In this document: one piece after another, positions 23,711 to 32,568 of the stretch
Position numbering within the stretch: the stretch's first letter is position 1
Layout: each line of letters opens with the position of its first letter
Assembly: GCA_946534785.1 (NCBI GenBank)
Contig: CAMNCY010000005.1
Span: 1 to 39,540, forward strand
DNA from: an uncultured Lachnospiraceae bacterium
GTDB lineage: Bacteria; Bacillota; Clostridia; Lachnospirales; Lachnospiraceae
Reading direction: 5' to 3'
DNA: 39,540 nucleotides
Position numbers and translations under genes: made by a program
The notes under the pieces: generated by a model
Told to the model about the DNA's origin: nothing
The model's input: only the letters and a program-made list of their open reading frames with translations
The model's database searches: none

Positions 23711-24961
23711 ATGAAGAATTCCAACGACAAGAAAACATTTGCCATCGACCGCTTCCTGTTCCTGCTGGCGGACCGCTACCTGTTCCGGATCAGCATCGCG
23801 CTCCTTCTTCTGGGCTCCGTCCTCCTGCGTTATAAGCTGGCGCCGGAGATCCGGATCTCGGCAGACTACGACATGTATATCGCGGGATGGCCGGCCATGT
23901 ACCGGGAAATGGGCTTTGTCGAGGGCATGTCCCATACGATCGGCGATTATTATGTCCCATTCAACATCATGTATGCCATCATCGGTCTCTCCCCGTGGGA
24001 GCCATGGGTCCTGGCCTCGGTCTTCTCCTGCACCTGCGACTACATCGGCGCCTTCTTTATCTATAAGATCGCCGGGATCCTCCTTACGGAGAAGAACGCT
24101 TCCCATGCGGACATCAAGGCGGCCTTTATCGGGACACTCTCGCTGTACCTTCCCTTTGTTTTCATCAACAGCGCCCTGTGGAAACAGTGCGATTCCATCT
24201 ACATCTGTTTTGCCCTGGCCTCCCTTTATCTTCTCCTGAAAGATAAATACGCAGCCTCCTTTATTTTCCTGGGCATCAGCTTCGCCTTCAAGCTGCAGGC
24301 GATCTTCTTCATTCCTTTTTACCTGACCTTCTATATGATCCGGCGCAGGTTCTCCGTCCTGCAGTTCTTATGGCTTCCCTTCGTATATCTGCTGGCAGGG
24401 CTTCCCGCCGTATGGTGCCACCGCGGCATCAAGGCCACGTACCTCACCTACTTCATGCAGACACTGGAGGGAACAGAGGGCTCGGAAGGGTACGGCCTTG
24501 TCGCCATCTATCCGAACCTCTATAACCTGGGACTGGACGACTTCCTGGAGACCTTCTCCCTGCCGGCGGTCATCTTCACTGCAATGCTTCTGATGCTCTC
24601 CATGATCCTGGCATTCAGGCTGAAGGAACGATTTACCTTCACAAATATGGTCTACCTGCTCGTCTGGCAGATCTGGACCTTCAACATGTTCCTGCCTTCC
24701 ATGCACGAGCGGTATGATTACGGTGCGGTCCTTCTGATCAGCATGCTGGCCTTTATCCTGCCGGAGCGCTCGCTCCTTGTTGCCGCGCTCCTGAACGTCG
24801 GCTCCTATATCACCTATCTTACCGCCTGCAACCTGCGCAGCATCCCGATCCCGGTGCTCTCGCTCTTTTATATCGCAGGGTACTTCTACATGTCGTGGGA
24901 GCTGGTCCTGCTTTACCGGGGAAGGCCGGGCGTTTTCACCCGGACGACCGCAAAATCGTGA
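23711..24961 (+). CDS. Gpi18-like mannosyltransferase-family membrane protein (GT-C)
   Basis: The 416-residue product is polytopic with about ten hydrophobic segments. A conserved-looking acidic loop after the first helix (SADYDMYIAGW) would be the catalytic Asp region of a GT-C enzyme. The motif SALWKQCDSIY corresponds to the W-x-Q-x-DSIY signature of the COG5542 (Gpi18-related) group, and PSMHERYDYG matches its MHERY motif. It probably transfers a sugar from a lipid-phosphate donor outside the membrane. CGGAG precedes the ATG. The last 49 bp overlap the 3' end of the convergent GT39 gene. Confidence 0.82.
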   Translation: MKNSNDKKTFAIDRFLFLLADRYLFRISIALLLLGSVLLRYKLAPEIRISADYDMYIAGWPAMYREMGFVEGMSHTIGDYYVPFNIMYAIIGLSPWEPWVLASVFSCTCDYIGAFFIYKIAGILLTEKNASHADIKAAFIGTLSLYLPFVFINSALWKQCDSIYICFALASLYLLLKDKYAASFIFLGISFAFKLQAIFFIPFYLTFYMIRRRFSVLQFLWLPFVYLLAGLPAVWCHRGIKATYLTYFMQTLEGTEGSEGYGLVAIYPNLYNLGLDDFLETFSLPAVIFTAMLLMLSMILAFRLKERFTFTNMVYLLVWQIWTFNMFLPSMHERYDYGAVLLISMLAFILPERSLLVAALLNVGSYITYLTACNLRSIPIPVLSLFYIAGYFYMSWELVLLYRGRPGVFTRTTAKS

Positions 24962-26709
24962 AACTGTGAAATTTCGTACAGATCCCCGTCGTAGGCGGGG
25001 ATCTCTTCTTTATGGATGACCAGAACGTCTTCCGGATGTTCCGAAAGCTCTTCCATGTCTTCCGGGATCCCGAAGACCCAGTGGCCGAAGGAAGTCGCAA
25101 CGCGGAACTCCTCGTTATTGTCCCGGTAGACGGCCGTGTTGATGAATTCCTCCGCCGGTGTCTGCAGGTAAAACAGCGCCGGCATGAAGGGCGCCGCCAC
25201 ATGGCGGTACGTGGAATAGGCGGTCCCGTCCTCTCCCCGCACCGATTCCGCATAGACGACCGCATCGCCGTAGCCCGGCATGAAGGACTCCGCGGAAAGC
25301 TCCCGGTAGGCCGGTCCGTAATAGGCCCTTGCAAACAGCGCAAAGCCGGCGGCCATGACCAGGACGACAACTGAGGCAAGAACGGGCAATGCCCGTTTCC
25401 TGCCTTCCTGTTCCAGAAGGCGGGCTGCCCGCATCATCATACCGAGTCCCCTGGTGTGGAAATAGATCAGGGGAATGAAGATCAGGGTCATCCGGTTGAT
25501 ATCCGGCTCAATGAAGAGCGTGAACAGGACGGATACCAGGATCAGGAAGGAAAAGACCGCATCCTCCTGATATTCCTTCTTGCGGAACAGGTCCCGGAGA
25601 TGCCCGGCAAGCCCCAGGATCGTCACCGGGAAGGTAAATTCATAGAGCGTCGCAAAACCGGGCACGTAATTGCACAGGATCTCGGCCTCGTCCGTTCCCC
25701 TCGTAAAGATCCCGAAAAGATATTTCAGGTTATAGGGAAGGTTCTGCAGGACCTGCTGCGGGGTATAGAATACACTTCTTGCCGCCGTGAATTTCGGCAC
25801 GGAAAAGCACAGGATCTTCATTTCCGGAAGGTCCAGGTAGTTGACGATGTAAAACACAAGCAGCGGTGCGAATACAATGAGAAAGATCACCATACTCAGC
25901 AGCATCTGCTTTACGGTAAGCCTTCTGTGCCGGATGCTGTAGATACAGATCAGGAGAAGGAACAGCGGCACGGTCACCGTCGCCGACCCGTAGGCATACA
26001 GGCACACCGCAAAGACCGCTGCCGAGAGCAGGAAGGTCCCTGTCCTGCCGCTCCGTTCCCCTTTCAGGAAGAGCAGAATGGCAAGTACAAGCCAGAAAGG
26101 CAGGGTATTGGAATCCAGCGCCCAGCGTGAGAGAATGATATGCCAGGGGCAGACGGCCAGGAAGGCCGTCCCCGCAAGGGCCGCCGCATCGCCAAGAAGC
26201 ATGCGGACAACAAAGAAAAACAGGACCAGCGTAAGGACGCCCGCAATCGCCGGCGTAAGCCGGAGGGAAAATACCGTCGCCCCGAAAAGCTTCGTCGTAA
26301 GGACGGCGAGGTAGACCATTAAAGGACTCCCGCCCCCGGACCCCCAGGTAATGGGATAGACCGGCCAGCTGTAACCGTTCCGGTCGATGCCGCTGGTGGC
26401 CAGCGTCCAGGCGTCATACCCGATCGAAGCTTCATCCTGGTTCAGGCCGTAGGGGATCCCGCCAAGAGCGTAAAAACGCAGGAAAGCACCCGCAAGGATG
26501 ATAAGAAGTGCCGGTATCAGGACGCGTGCGCCCGCCGGCCCCTTCGTTTCCGAAGGCCGTTCCGTTCCCGCAGGCTTTCCGTCTGCCGAAGGCTCCTTCA
26601 TTCCCGCAGGCTGATCCGCCGTATTCCCGCGCCGCATCAGGAATGCTGCGCATAAGACCGCTCCGGCTGCGTAAAGCAGGAGCGCAAAAGTGTTAAAATA
26701 TCTGATCAT
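24913..26709 (-). CDS. GT39/PMT-like membrane glycosyltransferase
   Basis: The 598-residue protein has an N-terminal helix, a Pro/Gly/Lys-rich cytosolic loop (about residues 28-65), then many membrane helices and a C-terminal extracytoplasmic domain. The catalytic loop is recognisable as YGLNQDEASIGYDAW, the D-E pair of PMT/ArnT enzymes, followed by the PLMVYL helix and the RLTPAIAGVL segment. These enzymes use polyprenyl-phosphate sugars. GGGAG lies nine bases before the ATG. Its coding end overlaps the convergent Gpi18-like gene by 49 bp, so both have real, different C-termini in the same DNA. The acceptor is unknown. Confidence 0.87.
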   Translation of the reverse strand: MIRYFNTFALLLYAAGAVLCAAFLMRRGNTADQPAGMKEPSADGKPAGTERPSETKGPAGARVLIPALLIILAGAFLRFYALGGIPYGLNQDEASIGYDAWTLATSGIDRNGYSWPVYPITWGSGGGSPLMVYLAVLTTKLFGATVFSLRLTPAIAGVLTLVLFFFVVRMLLGDAAALAGTAFLAVCPWHIILSRWALDSNTLPFWLVLAILLFLKGERSGRTGTFLLSAAVFAVCLYAYGSATVTVPLFLLLICIYSIRHRRLTVKQMLLSMVIFLIVFAPLLVFYIVNYLDLPEMKILCFSVPKFTAARSVFYTPQQVLQNLPYNLKYLFGIFTRGTDEAEILCNYVPGFATLYEFTFPVTILGLAGHLRDLFRKKEYQEDAVFSFLILVSVLFTLFIEPDINRMTLIFIPLIYFHTRGLGMMMRAARLLEQEGRKRALPVLASVVVLVMAAGFALFARAYYGPAYRELSAESFMPGYGDAVVYAESVRGEDGTAYSTYRHVAAPFMPALFYLQTPAEEFINTAVYRDNNEEFRVATSFGHWVFGIPEDMEELSEHPEDVLVIHKEEIPAYDGDLYEISQFHDFAVVRVKTPGLPR

Positions 26710-26788
26710 ACTGTTATACTCCCGGTATAGGAACAGTTTAGTCTATTTGCCCTGTCCTGTCTAATACCGGTGCAAGGAGAATGTAGTA

Positions 26789-27640
26789 ATGCTTCGTTTC
26801 ATCAAGATCACAGACATCCAGGATCCCGCCGTCGATCCCTATGAAAGACTGTCCGAGCCGCAGCTCTATCACTATTACGAGCCGGAGCCCGGTATCTTCA
26901 TCGTAGAGAACCTGCGCCTTATCGAGAGGGCGCTCCATGCGGGATATGAGCCCGTTTCCGTCCTGCTTTCCGAAAAGCTCCTGCGGCACGGGACCGCACA
27001 GCCCGTACTTGCTTTAATGGAGGAGCTCATGCCAAAGGACCGGGAAGACCTCCCCGTCTATACAGCGGATGAAGAGATCATGTCCGCCATGAGCGGCTTT
27101 TCCCTGACAAGGGGTGCATTGTGCGCCATGCGAAGAAGACCCCTCCCGTCCGTGGAAGAGGTCTGTTCTTCGGCGAAAAGGATCGCCGTCTTAGTCAATA
27201 TTGAAAATCCCACAAACACCGGTGCCATTTTCCGGAGCGCTGCCGCCCTGGGAGCAGACGCCGTCCTGCTTGCTCCGCCCTGCAGCGATCCGCTGCAAAG
27301 GCGCGCGGCCCGCGTCAGCATGGGCACGGTCTTCCAGGTCCCCTGGGCCGTGATCCCCGCAGCAGACTGGCCGGAGAAGACCTTCGGGACTTTTGCAAAG
27401 CTCGGCTTCAAAAGCGCCGCGCTTGCCCTGAAGGAGGATTCGATCACGCTGGATGCGCCTGTCCTGAAAACCTGTGACCGGCTTGCCATCCTCCTCGGAA
27501 ACGAGAACTACGGGCTTCCCGATGAGGTGCTTTCCCTGTCGGACCACACCGTGATCATCCCCATGGGAAACGGTGTGGATTCCCTGAACGTAGCAGCCGC
27601 AGCGGCTGTCGCCTTCTGGGAACTGCGGCGCCGGAACTGA
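26789..27640 (+). CDS. TrmH/SpoU-family RNA 2'-O-methyltransferase
   Basis: The 283-residue product has a short N-terminal substrate-binding domain and a SPOUT knot domain. Motif 1 is NIENPTNTGAIFRSAAALG, with N and R residues typical of ribose methylation. Motif 2 is LLGNENYGLPDEVL, and motif 3 is IIPMGNGVDSLNVAAAAAV. It uses S-adenosylmethionine to methylate rRNA or tRNA; the target nucleotide cannot be told. AAGGAG lies nine bases before the ATG. Three tandem 33-bp repeats begin at the stop codon. Confidence 0.92.
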   Translation: MLRFIKITDIQDPAVDPYERLSEPQLYHYYEPEPGIFIVENLRLIERALHAGYEPVSVLLSEKLLRHGTAQPVLALMEELMPKDREDLPVYTADEEIMSAMSGFSLTRGALCAMRRRPLPSVEEVCSSAKRIAVLVNIENPTNTGAIFRSAAALGADAVLLAPPCSDPLQRRAARVSMGTVFQVPWAVIPAADWPEKTFGTFAKLGFKSAALALKEDSITLDAPVLKTCDRLAILLGNENYGLPDEVLSLSDHTVIIPMGNGVDSLNVAAAAAVAFWELRRRN

Positions 27641-27738
27641 CCCCGGGGTTACAAAACTCCGGGGCCGGGGCTAAACCCGGGTTACAAAACTCCGGGGCCG
27701 GGGCTAAACCCGGGTTAGATAACTCCGGGGCCGGGGCC
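27640..27738. repeat. Three tandem 33-bp GC-rich repeats between convergent genes
   Basis: Units occupy 27640-27672, 27673-27705 and 27706-27738. Copies 2 and 3 differ at a few positions and copy 1 differs mainly in its first bases. Each unit contains a CCCGGG palindrome, then ACAAAACTCC, then GGGGCCGGGG. The array fills the gap between two stop codons and could fold into several alternative GC-rich hairpins, perhaps acting as a terminator or barrier. Confidence 0.9.
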
Positions 27739-27753
27739 GATCCGGCTTACGGC

Positions 27754-30420
27754 TTACGGAAGCTCCGCAAGCGCCGTGACCGCGCCTTCCGCATCCACCG
27801 TCACCTCCATGATCTGCATGGGAAGATCCGGCCGGGGAAGTTTTTCCAGCCACTGTTTCACACTCTCACTACCGATGGGATATTCAAGGCAGATGGCGTC
27901 GCCTTTGACCGTATACCAGGGACTTCCGTCCTCCATCTCATCCGTGATCTCCGCTTCCTGAAGCCAGAGCGTTCCGGCTTTCTCATCATAGCGGACGACT
28001 CTTGCGGGGAAGGTCATGCTCTTTGCCAATGCTCCGGGCAGTGCGTTTCCGTAGTAGCGGTGAAGATCGAATTCTGTCACATACCCGTCACTCTTATCCC
28101 GCATCAGAGAGTTCAGTGCACCGTCCCCGTTGTTGATCTGTTCCAGATGCAGGATCGTATCCCCTTCCGTCAGGTAGAACTCCATCAGGTAATCTCCGGC
28201 GCTTCCCTTCATGCCGGTCTTTTTCACAGTCGCCTTATCGACACTGCGAAGGGACAGAAGATCCGGCGAATGCCATTCGTCGGCAAAAAAGCGTTCCAGG
28301 CTGTATTCGAGGGAGATGTTTTCCTCCTCGTCATAGATGATGAAGGTCCCGTCATCGTTGAAGTATACAAGGCGGGTATGCCCGCTTCCTTCCGGATCCC
28401 GGCAGATCCACATGCCGTACATGAATCTGTTGAACTCCTCTTCTGACATAAGAGAGACCTGCTTTGCCGCAACGGGGTATCCCGCCAGTGTCATTTCCGG
28501 CACACCGTCCTCTCCGTCATTGAGATGCATGTAGTTATCCTCTCCGAAGGTATAGGAACCCCACAGTCCGTCTTTGGACGCTGAGATCCGAAGCTCCGGA
28601 TGCCAGGGGAAGGTGACGTTTGCCGTGATATATTCCCCTCTGTTCAGGATCCCGTCGAACAGGACCTCGCCCGGAACGATCCCTGCTTCCTGCATATAGA
28701 CGGTCTCCGCGGTGTTCGGATCGTCCTTGCTTCTTTCCAGCCGCACACGGAGTCCATCCTGGTAGGAAGTGATCTTTGCTTTGTGCTGCTGCGTATCTTC
28801 ATCACTGTTCCTTCTGGAGATTTTCAGGTCTTCGACCGGGTTCTTCATGGATCTTTCCGGCAGGTCGTACTCCAGCCGCAGGAAGGCGTGGCTGTCGATC
28901 CGGGTAATGCCGATGATCTCTCCATCCTTATTCAGGCGAAGACGGGCATAGCATCCGTTCTCCTTCGGAACGGGATAACCATAATAATCCCCGTTCTCCA
29001 GGTCAGACCACTTATAGAAGGCCGCATCTTCCATAAATGCGCGCTTTCCGTCCTCCCATTCCACGTCCTCGGAAATCGGAAGCCGGTACGTCTTTTCCGC
29101 CCTGGGCGTCTGCATTTCATCTGTCCCCAGCTGCTGCCAGAGAAGATCATCCCTGTCCTCCGAGAGCCATACGATGCCTTCGAGCTGTGTTTCATAGTCC
29201 GTCTCCGCCAGCATGATCCCGTCCTCTCCGTTTCCGGGAAGGAAGGAGTATTCCATGCCGAGAAGCGCCCAGCCGTCGTAATACCAGGCCGCATCCACGG
29301 GAGAATTCTCTTCGCAGGCAACAATGCCGAACACGCCGTCCGCCACATATTCCGCCGTCTCATAATTACGGCGGTATCCTGTTTCGGTATCCTTGTCCAG
29401 CGTGAAATCCTCGGCAAGGAGGATCCAGTCTTCCCCGTCATAGATGGACAGATCTCCCTTTTCGTTCAGGGTCCTGTCGCCTTTCAGATATTTTGCCGCT
29501 GCGATATTTCCTTTTTTATCAATATACAGCCGCGGAACGGGCCAGTCGGGATCCCCTGTGCCGCGGATGGCTTTCAGGCTCTCCTCCTTGCCGGCTTCGG
29601 CCGTATAAGCCTCGGCACTGTCCAGATAATTTCCGGCTCCTATCCGGTATTCATGAACGATGCCGATCCTGCCTTCATCTTCCAGGAACTGGCCCGGTGC
29701 ACCCATTCTTCCCCCGTCCTCGTCTTCTATGGTGCCCAGAAGGACGGCTGCCTCTTCCCCGTCAAAGGGTATTTCCCAGTAGGCGTATTCCGGATGCTCA
29801 TTATCATAGCTGACCGTCATCAGGTACAGGGCCCTGTCCGTGATCCCGGTATAGCTGCAGGACTCTTCAAAGCCCAGTTCGCATACTTCTTCACCGTCTT
29901 TGTAGATATGGAATAAGCTCCCCTCCCGGTCGTAAACGATCTCCTCCTCGAGAGCAAGATAGCCCGAAGGAGAAATGCCGCGGATCGTTCCCGCCGCGAT
30001 ATGTTCCGCCTCCCCGGTACCGATCTTATACCGGAAGACCTCCCTGTGGCCGTTCATCCATTCGTTCAGGTACAGGCTGCCGTCCGAATAATACAGTCCG
30101 CCGCAGCCATAGTCGGAAAAGGCCTTCTCCACCTTTTTCGTTTCCGTATCATAGTACATGATATCGGAGGATCCGCCGGCAGCGTTGAAAAGCTCCAGGA
30201 AGGAATTTCCCGAGATCTGCTTCTTAAGTGCCTCCGGACCGTACTTGCGGAAGTACACCCTGCTGCCGGCACGGACGAAATTCCCACCGTTATTCTCGAT
30301 ATCTTCCGCCTCTGTGTAGATCTTTCCGCCGGCCCCCTTTTCCTTTGCCAGAGCCTCTGTCCCCGATGCCGTAAAAAGGAAAAGCAGGATCGCCGAAAGT
30401 ATCAGTATTCTTTTTTTCAT
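27754..30420 (-). CDS. Large secreted protein of unknown function
   Basis: I chose the ATG at 30420 because GGGGGA lies just upstream and the product then begins with a textbook signal peptide (MKKRILILSAILLFLF, cleavage near EALA). The 888-residue product is rich in Asp, Glu, Gly and Tyr. Its first half has recurring short strands such as IMYYDTETKKVEKAF, GGLYYSDGSLYLNEW and VFRYKIGTGEAEHIA. That suggests a beta-propeller of the kind seen in DUF5050-like extracellular proteins. The second half is also beta-rich with no motif I recognise, and there is no cell-wall anchor or membrane tail. It stands alone between convergent repeats and the azl genes. Role unknown; surface binding or sensing is possible. 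Confidence 0.8.
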   Translation of the reverse strand: MKKRILILSAILLFLFTASGTEALAKEKGAGGKIYTEAEDIENNGGNFVRAGSRVYFRKYGPEALKKQISGNSFLELFNAAGGSSDIMYYDTETKKVEKAFSDYGCGGLYYSDGSLYLNEWMNGHREVFRYKIGTGEAEHIAAGTIRGISPSGYLALEEEIVYDREGSLFHIYKDGEEVCELGFEESCSYTGITDRALYLMTVSYDNEHPEYAYWEIPFDGEEAAVLLGTIEDEDGGRMGAPGQFLEDEGRIGIVHEYRIGAGNYLDSAEAYTAEAGKEESLKAIRGTGDPDWPVPRLYIDKKGNIAAAKYLKGDRTLNEKGDLSIYDGEDWILLAEDFTLDKDTETGYRRNYETAEYVADGVFGIVACEENSPVDAAWYYDGWALLGMEYSFLPGNGEDGIMLAETDYETQLEGIVWLSEDRDDLLWQQLGTDEMQTPRAEKTYRLPISEDVEWEDGKRAFMEDAAFYKWSDLENGDYYGYPVPKENGCYARLRLNKDGEIIGITRIDSHAFLRLEYDLPERSMKNPVEDLKISRRNSDEDTQQHKAKITSYQDGLRVRLERSKDDPNTAETVYMQEAGIVPGEVLFDGILNRGEYITANVTFPWHPELRISASKDGLWGSYTFGEDNYMHLNDGEDGVPEMTLAGYPVAAKQVSLMSEEEFNRFMYGMWICRDPEGSGHTRLVYFNDDGTFIIYDEEENISLEYSLERFFADEWHSPDLLSLRSVDKATVKKTGMKGSAGDYLMEFYLTEGDTILHLEQINNGDGALNSLMRDKSDGYVTEFDLHRYYGNALPGALAKSMTFPARVVRYDEKAGTLWLQEAEITDEMEDGSPWYTVKGDAICLEYPIGSESVKQWLEKLPRPDLPMQIMEVTVDAEGAVTALAELP

Positions 30421-30525
30421 GACTTTCCCCCGCATGCCCCGTTTCCGGAGACCTTCATGATTGTGATCCCCGTGCCGGAGCCTTCTGCCGCATTCAGACA
30501 ATAGTATCAATTCTACATACAATTA

Positions 30526-30547
30526 TAGGGGCAGATACCTGCCCCTA
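30526..30547. repeat. Palindromic hairpin downstream of azlD
   Basis: TAGGGGCAG (30526-30534) pairs with CTGCCCCTA (30539-30547) over a 4-nt loop. It is 80 bp past the azlD stop on the minus strand and lacks a clear T run, so it may be a terminator without a tail or a short REP-like palindrome. Confidence 0.5.
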
Positions 30548-30627
30548 CAAGTTGATTACACAAATATTCGCCATCTGATCGACAGTCCGGCGCGGCACCA
30601 TGCGCCTGCCGCCGCACACCTGCGGTA

Positions 30628-30957
30628 TCAGAACACCGCCTGCACCAGGACCATATACAGGACCGTCCCACCCAGGATGCTCAGGATCGTATTTCTCTTC
30701 CATACATGGAGGCCGATGACGACCGCCGCGGCCAGGGCCTGCGGGATCCAGAGGGACACGTCGGAAAAAGAGGTCTGCCTTAAGCAGTACACGACCAGCA
30801 TGCCCATGATGGCATAGGGAAGGACCCTCCCCAGATACAGGATATAGTCCGGGATCTTTCTTTTTCCGGAAAAAACAAAGAACGGCAGGAACCGCAGAAG
30901 AAAGGTGACAAAGGCGATGACCAGGATCAGGATCGCAGCGTGCGGTCTGTTACTCAT
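30628..30957 (-). CDS. azlD: AzlD-family amino-acid exporter small subunit
   Basis: The 109-residue protein has about four membrane helices and the AzlD look: FVTFLLRFLPFFVF near the N-terminus, then ILYLGRVLPYAIMGMLVVYCL. AzlD works with AzlC to export branched-chain or related amino acids. Its ATG lies inside the last codons of azlC (8-bp overlap) with AGGAGG nine bases upstream. It is the last gene of a cluster that begins with an amino-acid binding protein at 35050. Confidence 0.92.
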   Translation of the reverse strand: MSNRPHAAILILVIAFVTFLLRFLPFFVFSGKRKIPDYILYLGRVLPYAIMGMLVVYCLRQTSFSDVSLWIPQALAAAVVIGLHVWKRNTILSILGGTVLYMVLVQAVF

Positions 30958-31747
30958 ATTCCGGGCCCTCCTCTTTGTTCATTACGGCCTCCTTCCCGGG
31001 TCTGTCTTCATCCGCGGGCTGCGCTTTTCGTGCGGCTGCGTAGGGAACCGATAAAAGGACGGTGATAAAGAGCATGGCCGGGATCAGAAAGCTGCTCTCT
31101 CCGAACAGGACAAGGCACAGGATGCTTGCCAGAAGGCCGGACAGGGCGGGCCGGTGGTCCTTGTTCGTCAGCCACTGCTCCGTGAATACGGTGATGAACA
31201 GGGCCGTCATGGAAAAATCGATCCCCTCGGAATTGAAGGGAAGCGCGCCGGCCATCAATGCGCCGATGACGCTCCCGCTGACCCAGTAGGACTGGTCGAA
31301 GAGGGATACGAGAAAACAGTAAAGCCCCGCATTTTCCGCCGGGATATCCGCATCATCGCAAAGGAGGGAATAGGTCTCGTCCGTCAGGCCGAAGATCAGG
31401 TAGGGCCGGAATTTCCCCATATTTCCGTATTTTCCCACCATGGAGATCCCATAGAAAAGATGCCGCGCATTGACCATCAGTGTCATCAGCGCAGACGTAA
31501 GAACGGAGGCGCCGCCGGCAAGAAGGTCCACCGCCACATACTGCATGGAACCGGCATAGATGAACAGGCTGCAGGCAAAGGTCCAGAGGGGGCCGTAGCC
31601 GTTATGGCTCATCAGGATCCCAAAGCCCATCCCCACGATTTCATAGGCCGCGAAGACGGGAAGCGTCTTTAAAAACGCCTTCATGACGATCTTCGACGGT
31701 TTTTCGTTTCTTGTCTCTGTATCCACAGGTTTCCTTTCACCGGTCAT
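30950..31747 (-). CDS. azlC: AzlC-family amino-acid exporter large subunit
   Basis: The 265-residue membrane protein shows AzlC signatures: LPVFAAYEIVGMGFGILM, SLFIYAGSMQYVAVDLL and MTLMVNARHLFYGISM. The family exports branched-chain amino acids and other hydrophobic or toxic amino acids; in B. subtilis AzlCD gives azaleucine resistance. The start overlaps the stop of the racemase gene by 4 bp (ATGA), implying coupled synthesis. Coupling of an exporter to a racemase and an importer is unusual and suggests that the exported species is the racemase product. The N-terminal 20 residues are hydrophilic and the C-terminus is acidic/basic (about 25 residues). Confidence 0.92.
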   Translation of the reverse strand: MTGERKPVDTETRNEKPSKIVMKAFLKTLPVFAAYEIVGMGFGILMSHNGYGPLWTFACSLFIYAGSMQYVAVDLLAGGASVLTSALMTLMVNARHLFYGISMVGKYGNMGKFRPYLIFGLTDETYSLLCDDADIPAENAGLYCFLVSLFDQSYWVSGSVIGALMAGALPFNSEGIDFSMTALFITVFTEQWLTNKDHRPALSGLLASILCLVLFGESSFLIPAMLFITVLLSVPYAAARKAQPADEDRPGKEAVMNKEEGPEYE

Positions 31748-32568
31748 AATTCGATCTGCACCGAGGTCTTTTTCAGGATCCTTACGCTTCCGCCAAGACG
31801 AATGTTTCCGTCAGGATCCGCAAAGACAGAAAGGCTGCCACCCGGCTGCCGGAGCGAGATCTCAACGGATCTGTTATCCCGTTTTGCCAGAAAGGCGCCC
31901 ACGGCGCTGGTGCCGCTCGCACAGGAATTCTCCCAGAAAAGCGTATCGGCGGCCGGCACATACACAAGAGGTGTCAGCCTCCCGTCTTCCTCGTCCAGGA
32001 ACATAAGGCCCGCGGCGTCGGCATTCAGTTGCCGGCACCACTTCGGGGCAAGTTCTTCTGCTCTTTCCTTCCATGAAGGATCCGTGAGGATGACATGGGC
32101 GATCCCGTCAAAGAAAACGACGGGAAAGGGTCCGCCCTCCGGGAAGGCGACCTCCCGGATGCTGCAGGATCCGGGCATCTGCACGATGGCTTTCCGGGCA
32201 ACCTGATCCGCGCTTTTATCTGCGTCCTGATCCGCACCGGGGACTTCCCCCGTGATTTCCACACGTACCGGCTCCTTTGCGCCGGAGCAGCGTACCAGGT
32301 ACGATGCACGGGGCTGTCCGTCTTTCACGTCTTTCATGGCTGCGATCACGCCCGCGCTCATGGAGGCGTTTCCGCAGAACTCTCCCCCGGCCATGTCCAG
32401 TGCGATATCACAGCCTTCCTTTTCGGAAAGAAAGCCCACCTGCTCGCAGCCGGGCTCGGCCTCCATCAGGAGGGAGGCCGTACGGGGCCGGTCTTTCGGC
32501 AGGATGGGCGTATTCACAAGGATCGTTATATTTCCGGTCGGATCTGCAATGTAATAGTCGATTCTCAT
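31744..32568 (-). CDS. DapF/CntK-type two-cysteine amino-acid racemase
   Basis: The 274-residue product has the two-domain diaminopimelate-epimerase fold signature of two catalytic cysteines at mirror positions: C65 in [13 protein letters not shown] and C216 in [13 protein letters not shown]. Both are intact. Overall divergence from DapF (no CGNGxRC, no ACGTGAC) points instead to the cofactor-independent racemase group that includes the histidine racemase CntK. It would invert the alpha carbon of a free amino acid in the cytosol without PLP. An insert at about residues 108-125 is Asp/Ala/Lys-rich. The start overlaps the ATPase stop by 4 bp and its stop overlaps azlC by 4 bp, so it is locked between importer and exporter genes. 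The substrate cannot be told from sequence. Confidence 0.83.
   Translation of the reverse strand: MRIDYYIADPTGNITILVNTPILPKDRPRTASLLMEAEPGCEQVGFLSEKEGCDIALDMAGGEFCGNASMSAGVIAAMKDVKDGQPRASYLVRCSGAKEPVRVEITGEVPGADQDADKSADQVARKAIVQMPGSCSIREVAFPEGGPFPVVFFDGIAHVILTDPSWKERAEELAPKWCRQLNADAAGLMFLDEEDGRLTPLVYVPAADTLFWENSCASGTSAVGAFLAKRDNRSVEISLRQPGGSLSVFADPDGNIRLGGSVRILKKTSVQIEL

Noticed and set aside
27640-27738. CRISPR array
   Set aside because: The three 33-bp units are directly adjacent without spacers and no cas gene is present.
28600-29916. Plus-strand open frame of 438 codons inside the secreted-protein gene
   Set aside because: The opposite strand has a signal peptide, ribosome binding site and coherent secreted-protein composition; the plus frame has none of these.
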